Both the position numbers and the translations under genes were made by a program. 64,000 bases of DNA from contig NZ_CP127162.1 of NCBI RefSeq assembly GCF_030263935.1, positions 2,613,501-2,677,500 on the forward strand, given 5' to 3'. Below are positions 1 through 8,299 of the stretch, in pieces (the stretch's first letter is position 1; every line of letters begins with the position of its first letter). Under the pieces are notes generated by a model. The model was not told the DNA's origin, did no database searches, and saw nothing but the letters and a program-made list of their open reading frames with translations. Source of the DNA: Paenibacillus polygoni. Lineage in GTDB: Bacteria; Bacillota; Bacilli; Paenibacillales; Paenibacillaceae.

Positions 1-957
1 TGACTGGACTAAACAGACCATAAGAACTACGAAAGCTTTCACAACTAACGTAATCTCCGGCGGAACGCCTATCATGTAGATCGTTGTAGTCAGCGTTTGA
101 ATAATCAAGGCACCTACAACCGTTCCGAGCAAATAGAATCGTCCTCCGTTAAGTGAAGTTCCGCCGATTACGACTGCGAGAATTGCATCAAGTTCATACC
201 ATAATCCAGCGTTGTTGCCATCTGCGCTCGATACGTTTGAACTTAACAGCAATCCAGCTATGCCGGCACACAATCCGCAGAACATATAAACAGATATGAT
301 AACCGAGTGGGCTCGAATACCAGACATCAGACTCGCAACGGGGTTACAGCCCACCGATTCGATGAACATCCCAAGTGCAGTCTTACGTGTGAGCAGTGCT
401 GCAATCAGGAGAACAGTAGCAACTACAAAGATGGAGAATGGTAAAGTAGCAAGGGAACCGGAACCGATGTAAGAGTATTTTTCACTTGTTACGGTGATAA
501 TCTGCCCTCCCGTAATGAGTTGAGCTATTCCCCGCCCAGCCACCATAAGAATCAAAGTCGCAATGATCGGCTGAATTCCAACAGCGGATACCAGTACCCC
601 ATTCCATATACCTAGAATAAGAGATAGTCCCACTGACATAAGCACCGACAACAGGATCAAGGAGAGCATATTCTGATCCGAAGCTTTACTGATAGAAAGA
701 CAGGAAATAGCACCTGATATCGCCACAATCGATCCAACAGACAAATCAATCCCTCTCGTAGCCACTACAAGCGTCATTCCAATCGCTACCAAGATCAGAG
801 GGGCTCCAAAGTTGAGAATATCGATCAGACTACCGTATAAATGTCCATTTTGCAGCGTAATTGAGAAGAAATCAGGTGAATAAATAAAATTAAATAACAT
901 CAGTGCAGCCAGTACGCACAGCGGCCAGAATAAATGATGTTTATAAATGGTTTTCAT
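1..957 (-). CDS. ytfT: Furanose ABC transporter permease, YtfT-like (partial, 3' end outside window)
   Basis: The reading frame is open from an ATG at 957 to the window edge, giving 319 codons without a stop. The protein is strongly hydrophobic and carries the hallmarks of RbsC/YtfT-class permeases, including IGMTLVVATRGIDLSVGS (roughly residues 57-74) and the C-terminal LDAILAVVIGGTSLNGGR. From memory it follows Escherichia coli YtfT, a galactofuranose permease, almost segment by segment. It starts 6 bases after the stop of the ATPase gene, so the two are co-translated parts of one importer. It should form the membrane channel with the binding protein at 2579-3592. A second permease (YjfF) may lie outside the window. 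Confidence 0.93.
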   Translation of the reverse strand, partial: MKTIYKHHLFWPLCVLAALMLFNFIYSPDFFSITLQNGHLYGSLIDILNFGAPLILVAIGMTLVVATRGIDLSVGSIVAISGAISCLSISKASDQNMLSLILLSVLMSVGLSLILGIWNGVLVSAVGIQPIIATLILMVAGRGIAQLITGGQIITVTSEKYSYIGSGSLATLPFSIFVVATVLLIAALLTRKTALGMFIESVGCNPVASLMSGIRAHSVIISVYMFCGLCAGIAGLLLSSNVSSADGNNAGLWYELDAILAVVIGGTSLNGGRFYLLGTVVGALIIQTLTTTIYMIGVPPEITLVVKAFVVLMVCLVQS

Positions 958-963
958 ATGACC

Positions 964-2475
964 TCAACTCCCTGCTATCGCCTGCATGATTGTATGCTGG
1001 TTCATATCCTTATCTGAAATTTCCGTTACGATATGGCGGTCACGCAGCACAGCGATTCGATCGCTGACGCGTATTACCTCTTCGAGCTCTGAAGAAATAA
1101 ACACAAAAGACATTCCTTCACGTGAAAGTGACAATACCAGCTTCTGAATTTCTGCTTTTGCACCAATATCAATGCCTCGTGTCGGTTCGTCTAGTATTAA
1201 CAAATTCGGCTTCGTCAAAAGCCATCTGGCGAGTAATACTTTTTGCTGATTTCCTCCACTTAAATTCTTGATCAGATGATCAGGATTAGGTGGATTAATA
1301 TTCAGAATGCGGATATATTCATTTACAATCTCGTCCTGCCGCTTGCGGGATATTGTCTTGAACCAGCCCTGTTTAGCCTGCAAAGCCAGAACAATGTTTT
1401 CCCGGATCGTAAGGTCTCCGATAATGCCTTCTGTCTTTCTATTCTCTGAACAAAAGGCAATCTGCCGATGAATGGCATCACGCGGGGAATGTATAGTTTC
1501 TCCTCCATCCGCAAACTTCAGCTTACCGGTATCAGCCTTATCTGCTCCAAACAGTAACCGTGCTGCTTCAGTGCGTCCAGAACCCAAAAGACCTGCAAGG
1601 CCGACTACTTCTCCCTCATTGATCGTCAGATTAAATGGCTCAATTGCGCCCTTTCGGCCAAGCCCCTCCGCTCTAAGCAGCTCCTCGCTCGGTTTATCTT
1701 TATTCGTTCCTGTCAGAACAGGCAGCTCTTCCAACAAATTCAGTTCTTTGCCGATCATCTTCAAAACAAGATCAAGCCTGGTTAACTCTTCCGCTAAATA
1801 CTCACCGACAAATTCCCCATTCCTAAGAATAGTTACCCGGTCCGAAATCTCATACATTTGATCCAAGAAATGAGTAACAAAAAGAATAGCAAGGCCGTCA
1901 CTTTTCAACTTTCTCAAGACAATGAATAATTGCTCGACCTCATTTTTGTCTAGACTTGAGGTTGGTTCGTCCAGGATCAGAACTTTGGCAGAAATATTCA
2001 ATGCTCTGGCAATCGCAATCAGCTGCTGAACAGCCACTGAATACATGTATAAAGGCTGATCTACGTCTATATCCAGATTCAGGCGATCTTTCAGCAGCTT
2101 CTCTGCCTTTCGGTTCATTTCTTTCCATAAAATCCGGCCTAATTTACGCGGTTCTCTCCCAATAAAAATGTTCTCAGCCACTGTTAGATTGGGACATAGA
2201 TTCACTTCCTGATACACCGTACTGATTCCGGCCCCCTGTGATTCTAACGGACTGTGAATATTTACTCGGTTACCTTCCATCTCTACAGTCCCCTCATCGA
2301 TGGAGTACACGCCGGTCAGCACTTTAATCAACGTGGATTTTCCAGCACCATTCTCACCCATCAGCGCATGAACCTCTCCTGGAAAAAGGCGGAGACTTAC
2401 ATCGGTAAGCGCTTTGATTCCTGGAAAGCGTTTATGTATGTTGGTCATTTGCAATAAGGGGGTAGCATCACTCAT
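964..2475 (-). CDS. ytfR: Sugar ABC transporter ATP-binding protein, YtfR-like (two ABC domains)
   Basis: This is a fused double ATPase of the RbsA/MglA/YtfR class that energises furanose uptake. The N-terminal domain has Walker A GENGAGKST and Walker B VLILDEPTSS. The C-terminal domain has the degenerate LAGLLGSGRTEAA loop, the signature LSGGNQQKV and the Walker B LLILDEPTRGID. I chose the ATG at 2475 (MSDATPLLQ), giving 503 residues, close to the roughly 500 of E. coli YtfR; the upstream in-frame TTG at 2553 would add an unconserved 26-residue leader. It lies between the binding protein and permease genes and is 6 bases from the permease start, as in an operon. Closest to galactofuranose-type systems; the substrate is inferred. 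Confidence 0.95.
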   Translation of the reverse strand: MSDATPLLQMTNIHKRFPGIKALTDVSLRLFPGEVHALMGENGAGKSTLIKVLTGVYSIDEGTVEMEGNRVNIHSPLESQGAGISTVYQEVNLCPNLTVAENIFIGREPRKLGRILWKEMNRKAEKLLKDRLNLDIDVDQPLYMYSVAVQQLIAIARALNISAKVLILDEPTSSLDKNEVEQLFIVLRKLKSDGLAILFVTHFLDQMYEISDRVTILRNGEFVGEYLAEELTRLDLVLKMIGKELNLLEELPVLTGTNKDKPSEELLRAEGLGRKGAIEPFNLTINEGEVVGLAGLLGSGRTEAARLLFGADKADTGKLKFADGGETIHSPRDAIHRQIAFCSENRKTEGIIGDLTIRENIVLALQAKQGWFKTISRKRQDEIVNEYIRILNINPPNPDHLIKNLSGGNQQKVLLARWLLTKPNLLILDEPTRGIDIGAKAEIQKLVLSLSREGMSFVFISSELEEVIRVSDRIAVLRDRHIVTEISDKDMNQHTIMQAIAGS

Positions 2476-2578
2476 CACTTCATCCACTCCTTGGCTTAGA
2501 AAACTACTACCACTCCGCTGGCTAAGAAGGGGCGGAGTGGCGCTGTAAACCATTTTTTCTTGAAATACTAAGTTAGGT

Positions 2579-3592
2579 TTAATATTGACGGTTCGGCAGA
2601 GCTTCCTTCGCTTGTTCAGAGGTAAACGTCGTTTCTTCCGTTACAATACGGGCTTCAACTGATTTACCATCGACCACATCTTGAACCACCTTCATTAACT
2701 GAGGACCGAGCAACGGGTTACACTCAACGATGAAGTTGATTTTTCCTTCACTGGCAGCCTGCATTCCGTCCTTAACCGCATCAACTGAGATAATTATAAT
2801 ATCTTCCCCAGGCTTTAGACCTGCAGCTTCAATAGCTTGAATGGCACCAAGCGCCATATCATCGTTATGTGCATATAAAACATCAATATCTTTATGGGCT
2901 TTCAGAAAAGCTTGCATAACTTCTTTCCCCTTAGCCCGTGTAAAATCGCCCGTTTGCGAAGCAATGATCTTAAGATTCGGATTGCTCGAGATCACTTCTT
3001 TGAATCCTTGCATCCGGTCATTTGCAGGAGCAGAACCTGTTGTTCCTTGCAGTTCAACGATATTAATATCTTCAGCTGCGTCCTTATATTGTTCAGTCAG
3101 CCATTGACCAGCTTTCCGTCCCTCTTCAACAAAATCTGATCCGAGGAATGTAACATACAGCGAAGTATCCTTTGAATCGACTGCCCGGTCAGTTAAGATG
3201 ACGGGAATTCCTGCATCTTTGGCTTCTTTAAGTACTGTATCCCACCCGGATTCCACGACGGGTGAGAAAGAAATGACATCCACTTTTTGCTGGATGAATG
3301 AACGGAGAGCTTTGATTTGGTTCTCCTGTTTCTGCTGTGCATCCGAGAACTTTAAGGTGTATCCTGCCTCTTTCGCAGAATCCTGAATTGATTTTGTGTT
3401 TGCACTGCGCCAGCCGCTTTCTGCTCCAACTTGAGAGAAACCGAGCGTGATGCTTTTCGTTGATTTGGTTCCGGAATTGCCACCAGCGTTCTCCTCTCCA
3501 GCACCTCCGCTGTTATTACTGCTGCAAGCTCCAAGCATCAACATGGACAAGGTTAACGATAACACCAAACTTATTTTTCCAAATCTCTTCAT
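2579..3592 (-). CDS. ytfQ: Furanose-binding lipoprotein, YtfQ-like
   Basis: Extracytoplasmic sugar-binding protein of the type-I periplasmic-binding fold (Peripla_BP_4). An N-terminal signal peptide ends in the lipobox LGAC (Cys23 from the chosen start), followed by a Ser/Gly/Asn linker. The mature protein begins ITLGFSQVGAESGWR and contains QQKQENQIKA, VELQGTTGSAP, SQTGDFTRAKGKEVM and YAHNDDMALGAIQAI, which are nearly the same as in E. coli YtfQ, the galactofuranose receptor. I used the ATG at 3592 because AGGGGG lies about 10 bases upstream; the longer frame (3616) reads through that site. It is the first gene of a ytfQ-ytfR-ytfT operon divergent from the sensor kinase. The arabinan/xylan-degrading genes nearby make arabinofuranose a plausible alternative ligand. 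Confidence 0.95.
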   Translation of the reverse strand: MKRFGKISLVLSLTLSMLMLGACSSNNSGGAGEENAGGNSGTKSTKSITLGFSQVGAESGWRSANTKSIQDSAKEAGYTLKFSDAQQKQENQIKALRSFIQQKVDVISFSPVVESGWDTVLKEAKDAGIPVILTDRAVDSKDTSLYVTFLGSDFVEEGRKAGQWLTEQYKDAAEDINIVELQGTTGSAPANDRMQGFKEVISSNPNLKIIASQTGDFTRAKGKEVMQAFLKAHKDIDVLYAHNDDMALGAIQAIEAAGLKPGEDIIIISVDAVKDGMQAASEGKINFIVECNPLLGPQLMKVVQDVVDGKSVEARIVTEETTFTSEQAKEALPNRQY

Positions 3593-3642
3593 AACTGTTG
3601 TACTCCCCCTCATCAATCACCATTCCCTGGCGTTGTCTAATT

Positions 3643-3656
3643 ATAAACCGCTTACA
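3643..3656. promoter_or_regulatory. Possible cre (CcpA) site upstream of ytfQ
   Basis: The 14 bases ATAAACCGCTTACA match 12 of 14 positions of the catabolite-repression consensus TGWAANCGNTNWCA. The site lies about 50 bases upstream of the binding-protein start, in the divergent promoter region. Carbon catabolite repression of a sugar importer would be expected, but this is a pattern match only. Confidence 0.4.
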
Positions 3657-3852
3657 AAACAACATGATATGGACTGTCTTATGCGTTTGTTTCCTAATTT
3701 TTTGATTTTCATCACAATCCTGTTTTCCATAGTGTGATTTTTTAATTAAAAAGTATAATATTTGGTTACGCTTACTTTTCCTTCTTTCGAATAGATCATA
3801 GTTGGTATACACTATAAGTGGTTAGAACCATATCCCCTGAGAGGAACTGCTG

Positions 3853-5658
3853 ATGAGGATGAAGCGATGGATTTCGTCAAGCCTACGGACAAAACTGCTG
3901 GCCTTGTTTATTGTCCTCACCACCATACCGCTAATGACGGTGGGAATGATTTCATATCAGAAATCCTACCATTCAGTTGCAAGCCACAGTAAGGCATCCA
4001 CTATGCTCCAAGCTGAAATGCTAGGGACTAATATCGATAATTTGTTTATAGATACGGAGAGGCTTCTTGAACTAAGCAATAACCCCAAGGTTATCCATTT
4101 TCTTCTATCACCGTCGGAGACTTATAAGGAAGCCAAAGATATTCTTCGGACTTTTTCTCTTTACCGAGACACATACAAATATGAAAGCGTACTCAATATT
4201 AGCTTGATTAATCTCTATGGAAAAGGAATCAGCGAACGCCGAGGGATTTTTCAGTCCAATACGAATCCACTGCGGAATCAACATTTTCAGAAGCTTGCTG
4301 AGAACCCTGATTCCGTGCTGCGAATTCCATCCGCGCAAATGAACAACCTTGATCAAATCGATGGTTTTGCTTATGAAGATCGGGGAGTTATTTCGATTAT
4401 GGCAGCAGTTAAGCAAAAAATTACCCATGAAGTCATTGGGTTTATTATCGTGGATTTAGACGATTCGTTTATTAAGACATTCTGTGATCAGGTGAAGATC
4501 GGCAAGACGGGTTTTTTTTATATTCTGGATCAGCATAACAATCCGATTTTTGTCCCTCCCATAGAGAACGATGACAAAAACATCATTCAAAATACGCCCC
4601 TTCCTTTTCCCGATCAGTCTAGTAAAGACGGATATGTACTGCGAACGGGCGGTAAGCCGCGTTTTATCGTACATACGGCTTCTCTTGCTACAGGCTGGAC
4701 GATTATCGGTATCGCTCCGCTGCAAGAGATCGTTGCCGAAGCTAACAGCATCAGGCAGCTGATCATACTTAGCGTAGTGCTCAGTATCATATTTGCAATT
4801 ACGCTTCATTACTTGCTGACCAAGCGGCTAACCCGGCCTATCCAGCTTCTTCAACATAAAATGAGGCTTACTGCAAGCGGTTATCTTGAAGCTAAAGTTA
4901 AACCGGTTGGAACAGATGAAATTGCGGATCTTGGGCAAAGCTTCAATATCATGGTAGAGAAGATAAAAGAACTTTTGGAACAAAGTATACGGAAACAACA
5001 GCAGCTGCAAAAAGCAGAACTGCGAACACTGCAAGCTCAAATCAATCCCCACTTTTTATACAACACACTGGATTCAATTATCTGGATGGCCGAAGCGGGC
5101 AAAAACGATGGAGTAATCCAGCTGGTGAAAGCTTTATCTGACCTATTCAGGATCAGCTTAAATAAAGGCCGAGACTGGGTAATGATTCGCACTGAATTAG
5201 CTCACGCTAACAGCTACCTGATTATTCAACAGATGAGATACAGGGATATACTCGACTATCGGATCGACATCGATCCTGAACTTTTAGATTATCCAATTTT
5301 AAACATGACTCTTCAGCCGCTGATAGAAAATGCCTTGTATCATGGAATTAAAAATAAAAGAGGAAAAGGCCTTATTGTCATTGGAGGTTATTTGGAATTA
5401 TCAGCCGTTATTCTTACTATTACTGACAATGGGATAGGAATTCCACCAGATCGACTAGCAATGCTAAGACATCAGCTCGAACAACCCCTTCAGTCTGAGG
5501 AAGAAGAACCCGCCGAAGGAGGGTTCGGACTGCAAAATGTACATCAGCGGCTACGACTTTATTTTGGCTGTGAATACGGGGTTGAACTTGAAAGTATCGC
5601 AGGTGCCGGTACGACCATATTTGTACGAATACCTAAAAATAAGAACAGGGGGAACTGA
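3853..5658 (+). CDS. Sensor histidine kinase, YesM/LytS-type
   Basis: Membrane sensor kinase of 601 residues that should phosphorylate the response regulator encoded next. One transmembrane helix lies at about residues 13-33, followed by an extracellular sensor domain (about 35-298), a second helix (about 300-322), a HAMP linker (about 320-375), a His_kinase domain with phospho-acceptor His400 in INPHFLYNTLD, and a HATPase_c domain with the N box LIENALYHG (Asn493) and DNGIGI. The start at 3853 has GAGAGG 8 bases upstream. The gene ends 2 bases before the regulator frame and, with the binding lipoprotein at 7253, forms a three-gene sensor unit divergent from the YtfQRT importer, which is its likely target. 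Confidence 0.93.
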   Translation: MRMKRWISSSLRTKLLALFIVLTTIPLMTVGMISYQKSYHSVASHSKASTMLQAEMLGTNIDNLFIDTERLLELSNNPKVIHFLLSPSETYKEAKDILRTFSLYRDTYKYESVLNISLINLYGKGISERRGIFQSNTNPLRNQHFQKLAENPDSVLRIPSAQMNNLDQIDGFAYEDRGVISIMAAVKQKITHEVIGFIIVDLDDSFIKTFCDQVKIGKTGFFYILDQHNNPIFVPPIENDDKNIIQNTPLPFPDQSSKDGYVLRTGGKPRFIVHTASLATGWTIIGIAPLQEIVAEANSIRQLIILSVVLSIIFAITLHYLLTKRLTRPIQLLQHKMRLTASGYLEAKVKPVGTDEIADLGQSFNIMVEKIKELLEQSIRKQQQLQKAELRTLQAQINPHFLYNTLDSIIWMAEAGKNDGVIQLVKALSDLFRISLNKGRDWVMIRTELAHANSYLIIQQMRYRDILDYRIDIDPELLDYPILNMTLQPLIENALYHGIKNKRGKGLIVIGGYLELSAVILTITDNGIGIPPDRLAMLRHQLEQPLQSEEEEPAEGGFGLQNVHQRLRLYFGCEYGVELESIAGAGTTIFVRIPKNKNRGN

Positions 5659-5660
5659 CG

Positions 5661-7256
5661 ATAAAGAAAATTGTACTCGTCGACGATGAAATTTTGATTC
5701 GGGAGAGCATCAGGGATTCTATCGATTGGAAGAAGGAAGGTTTCTTATATTGCGGTGATGCTCCTGACGGAGAGTTAGCACTGCCGCTCATTGAAGAACA
5801 AGTACCAGACATTCTAATCACAGATATTAAAATGCCTTTTATGAACGGTCTCGAACTGGCTTCCGTAGTTAAACAAAGATTTCCTGACATCAAAATCATC
5901 ATCTTAAGCGGCCATGATGATTTTCAGTATGCCCAAACCGCTCTTCGGCTTGGGGCCGAAGACTACTGCCTGAAACCAGTTAGCGCCGCGGAACTACTCC
6001 AGTTACTGAATGCGGTCAGTACCAGGATTGATGAAGAGAATCGATTGAAACAGAAAAATATGTATAGTCCTGATAAGCTATATGCCGACCTTTGCGGAGG
6101 ACTAATTGGTACTGGAGCCGCGATCGAAGCTGCTGCTGAGCTGAATCTGCAGCTTATCGCTCCTTATTACGCTGTCATTATCTTATCTATTGTTCCACCC
6201 ATCTTGGACGAATTGAGTCTTGTACATTCTAAGATTCAAGCGGCAGAGTTAGTTATTATGAATACACTAATTGAGTACCCCGAACTTTATTACTTTAGGC
6301 GCAGCCGTACAGAAACGGTGATTATTCTAAAGGACAGTCTCCCGGATCAAATATCAACCAGAATCGGTCTTCTGATCCAAGTACTGGAACAACGAAGTAT
6401 TCATCTTGGTCTGCAACTGTCCATCAGCTGCGGAAGTGTCCATGAACGCCTTCAAGGCATCCATCTTTCCTTCCAAGAGGCCGAAGATGACCGAATGATC
6501 AAGAAGCTGTCAAAGCAGAACAAAGCAGCTCTGATTGAGTCCTCAATCGACCAGACACCAGGCAGTGTGCCGCTTGACCGCTACAGTCTAATTGAGTTTC
6601 TTAAGGTAGGTAATCCTCAAGAAGCGCCCTCTTTTATTCGTCAGCTTGGGACCGGCCTTCATCAGATCAGTTTTAATTCCATGTATGCCTACTACCTGAT
6701 CAACGATATCACCTTAGAATTAGTTCAGACCGCAAAGTTAACTTTCCGCACAGAAGGAAATCAAGCAGAAATGATACATGAGTTGCAAAAGGAAATTCGG
6801 AAAATTTCAAATGTGGAAGAGTGCCTTCATTATTTACTTGGAGTATATGAACAGCTATGGGTCTGGCGGTCAAAAGGGTCTGACAAGTATGGAGAGTTAA
6901 TCGAAAAAGTCAAACTATACATTCGGCAGAATTATCACAATGACCAGCTCTCCCTTCATGAAACTTCAAGACAGATTGGAGTCAGCTCTAGCCACCTCAG
7001 CAAAGTATTCAGCCAAGAAACCGGACAGACCATGACAGAGTACTTAACCGCCACGCGAATTGGCAAAGCGAAAGTATTACTTAAAACAACTCGCTGTAAA
7101 ACCTTCGAGATTGCTTTTCAAGTAGGTTATAGTGATCAACATTACTTCTCTAACCTGTTCAAGAAAGTAACCGGAATGACACCCATGGAATATCGCAAAC
7201 ATGGACTTGAGGGCGAGTCAGTTGAGATCACTGCGAAAGAAGGAGATCGCTTGTGA
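5661..7256 (+). CDS. AraC-type response regulator (YesN-like), apparent non-ATG start
   Basis: DNA-binding response regulator of the YesN class. The N-terminal receiver domain has the acidic pair Asp8-Asp9, the phospho-acceptor Asp55 in ITDIKMPFMNG, and the switch Lys in CLKPV. A long middle region follows, then a C-terminal AraC domain with two helix-turn-helices (about residues 425-525), ending in the typical SDQHYFSNLFKK and GMTPMEYRK motifs. The first TTG in frame (5694) would delete strand beta-1 and the acidic pocket, so translation must begin upstream. The frame is closed at 5640-5642, leaving only ATA at 5661 (AGGGGG 8 bases upstream) or CTG at 5655. It is tightly linked to the kinase before it and overlaps the next gene by 4 bases. 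Confidence 0.93.
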   Translation: MKKIVLVDDEILIRESIRDSIDWKKEGFLYCGDAPDGELALPLIEEQVPDILITDIKMPFMNGLELASVVKQRFPDIKIIILSGHDDFQYAQTALRLGAEDYCLKPVSAAELLQLLNAVSTRIDEENRLKQKNMYSPDKLYADLCGGLIGTGAAIEAAAELNLQLIAPYYAVIILSIVPPILDELSLVHSKIQAAELVIMNTLIEYPELYYFRRSRTETVIILKDSLPDQISTRIGLLIQVLEQRSIHLGLQLSISCGSVHERLQGIHLSFQEAEDDRMIKKLSKQNKAALIESSIDQTPGSVPLDRYSLIEFLKVGNPQEAPSFIRQLGTGLHQISFNSMYAYYLINDITLELVQTAKLTFRTEGNQAEMIHELQKEIRKISNVEECLHYLLGVYEQLWVWRSKGSDKYGELIEKVKLYIRQNYHNDQLSLHETSRQIGVSSSHLSKVFSQETGQTMTEYLTATRIGKAKVLLKTTRCKTFEIAFQVGYSDQHYFSNLFKKVTGMTPMEYRKHGLEGESVEITAKEGDRL

Positions 7257-8212
7257 ATTTCCGATTCAAAGCCGTTCAGACGCTGACGTTACTACTCGGA
7301 ATCACATTAATTCTCTGTGGATGTATGGAGGCTCGTACTACAATGGAGACATGGAATCAGAATCAAGAGGTTCTTTCGCTCCCTTCAAAAAACGATCCTG
7401 AACTTACCTTTGGCATCATCTATCCTATGGTAAACGACACATACGAGATGATTACGGAAAACGCGGAAGCCTCAGCCAGCGATTATAACATTAAACTGAT
7501 CGTTCAAGCGCCAGATGAAGCAAACTTAGAGCAACAGATTCGAATCATGGAGATGATGATCAAGCAAAAGGTCGACGGCATAGCAATTATTCCGGTGGAC
7601 TCCGAAGCTTTAATTGACGTCATCGACAAAGCGGTGACCAGCGGAATCTCTGTCATATGCTTCGAGTCGGACTCTCCGTCCAGTAAGCGGAATGCTTTTA
7701 TCGGTGCGGATAACTATAAGACGGGGAAAGTGATTGCCCAAACCGTAGACAATTTGCTTGGCGGCAAAGGGATGGTCCTAGTCCAGTCTGGCATGCCGCA
7801 AATGCTTGGATTAACTCAGCGGCTAAAAGGGTTTCAGGATTATTTACATGAGTATACCGAAATAGACGTGCTCGAAGTTCGCCATAACCATGCCAGCGAA
7901 GAAAAAGCCATTCAGCAGTTGGAAGAAATGATATCGGCTCACCCGCACTTCAGTGCGCTGATCAACCTGGATTTCGTTTCTAGTTCGAGTTCAGTTCTAG
8001 TCTGGAAAGCTAAAGGGCTTAAACGATATAATGTCGCGCTCGGTCTTACTCCCTATGTCAATCAATCCCTCGAAAACGGTCAAATTACCCGCATCATCTC
8101 CCAAAATGAGCAGAATTGGGGCGAAGCGATCATTAACACCCTGCGCAGTCTATCACAAGATAAAACAATGCCAGAATTTATTAACACAGAAATCATAGAA
8201 ATGCATAATTGA
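7253..8212 (+). CDS. Sugar-binding lipoprotein, probable sensor partner of the kinase
   Basis: Type-I periplasmic-binding-fold lipoprotein of 319 residues. The signal peptide ends LILCGC, with Cys24 the likely lipidated residue, and the mature domain contains FGIIYPMVNDTYEM, KQKVDGIAIIPVDSEALI and FIGADNYKTGKVIAQ, typical of ribose/galactose-binding proteins. The GTG start overlaps the regulator stop codon (GTGA), so it is translationally coupled to a two-component system rather than to a transporter. In Clostridium beijerinckii a comparable lipoprotein (XylFII) binds xylose and activates a LytS-type kinase with YesN. By analogy this protein probably senses a pentose or furanose for the kinase at 3853. 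A hairpin terminator follows directly. Confidence 0.88.
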   Translation: MNFRFKAVQTLTLLLGITLILCGCMEARTTMETWNQNQEVLSLPSKNDPELTFGIIYPMVNDTYEMITENAEASASDYNIKLIVQAPDEANLEQQIRIMEMMIKQKVDGIAIIPVDSEALIDVIDKAVTSGISVICFESDSPSSKRNAFIGADNYKTGKVIAQTVDNLLGGKGMVLVQSGMPQMLGLTQRLKGFQDYLHEYTEIDVLEVRHNHASEEKAIQQLEEMISAHPHFSALINLDFVSSSSSVLVWKAKGLKRYNVALGLTPYVNQSLENGQITRIISQNEQNWGEAIINTLRSLSQDKTMPEFINTEIIEMHN

Positions 8213-8223
8213 CCATCATAACA

Positions 8224-8263
8224 AAGAGAAAGGGCAATCCGATTAAGGACTGCCCTTTCTCTT
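8224..8263. terminator. Bidirectional terminator between convergent genes
   Basis: A perfect 13-base stem (8224-8236 with 8251-8263, core AGAAAGGGCA) sits between the stop codons of the sensor lipoprotein and the giant GH43 gene, which point at each other. It can end transcription from both sides. Confidence 0.85.
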
Positions 8264-8299
8264 CGTTTATCGGTTTTACTTTACAACCTGTTTACATAA

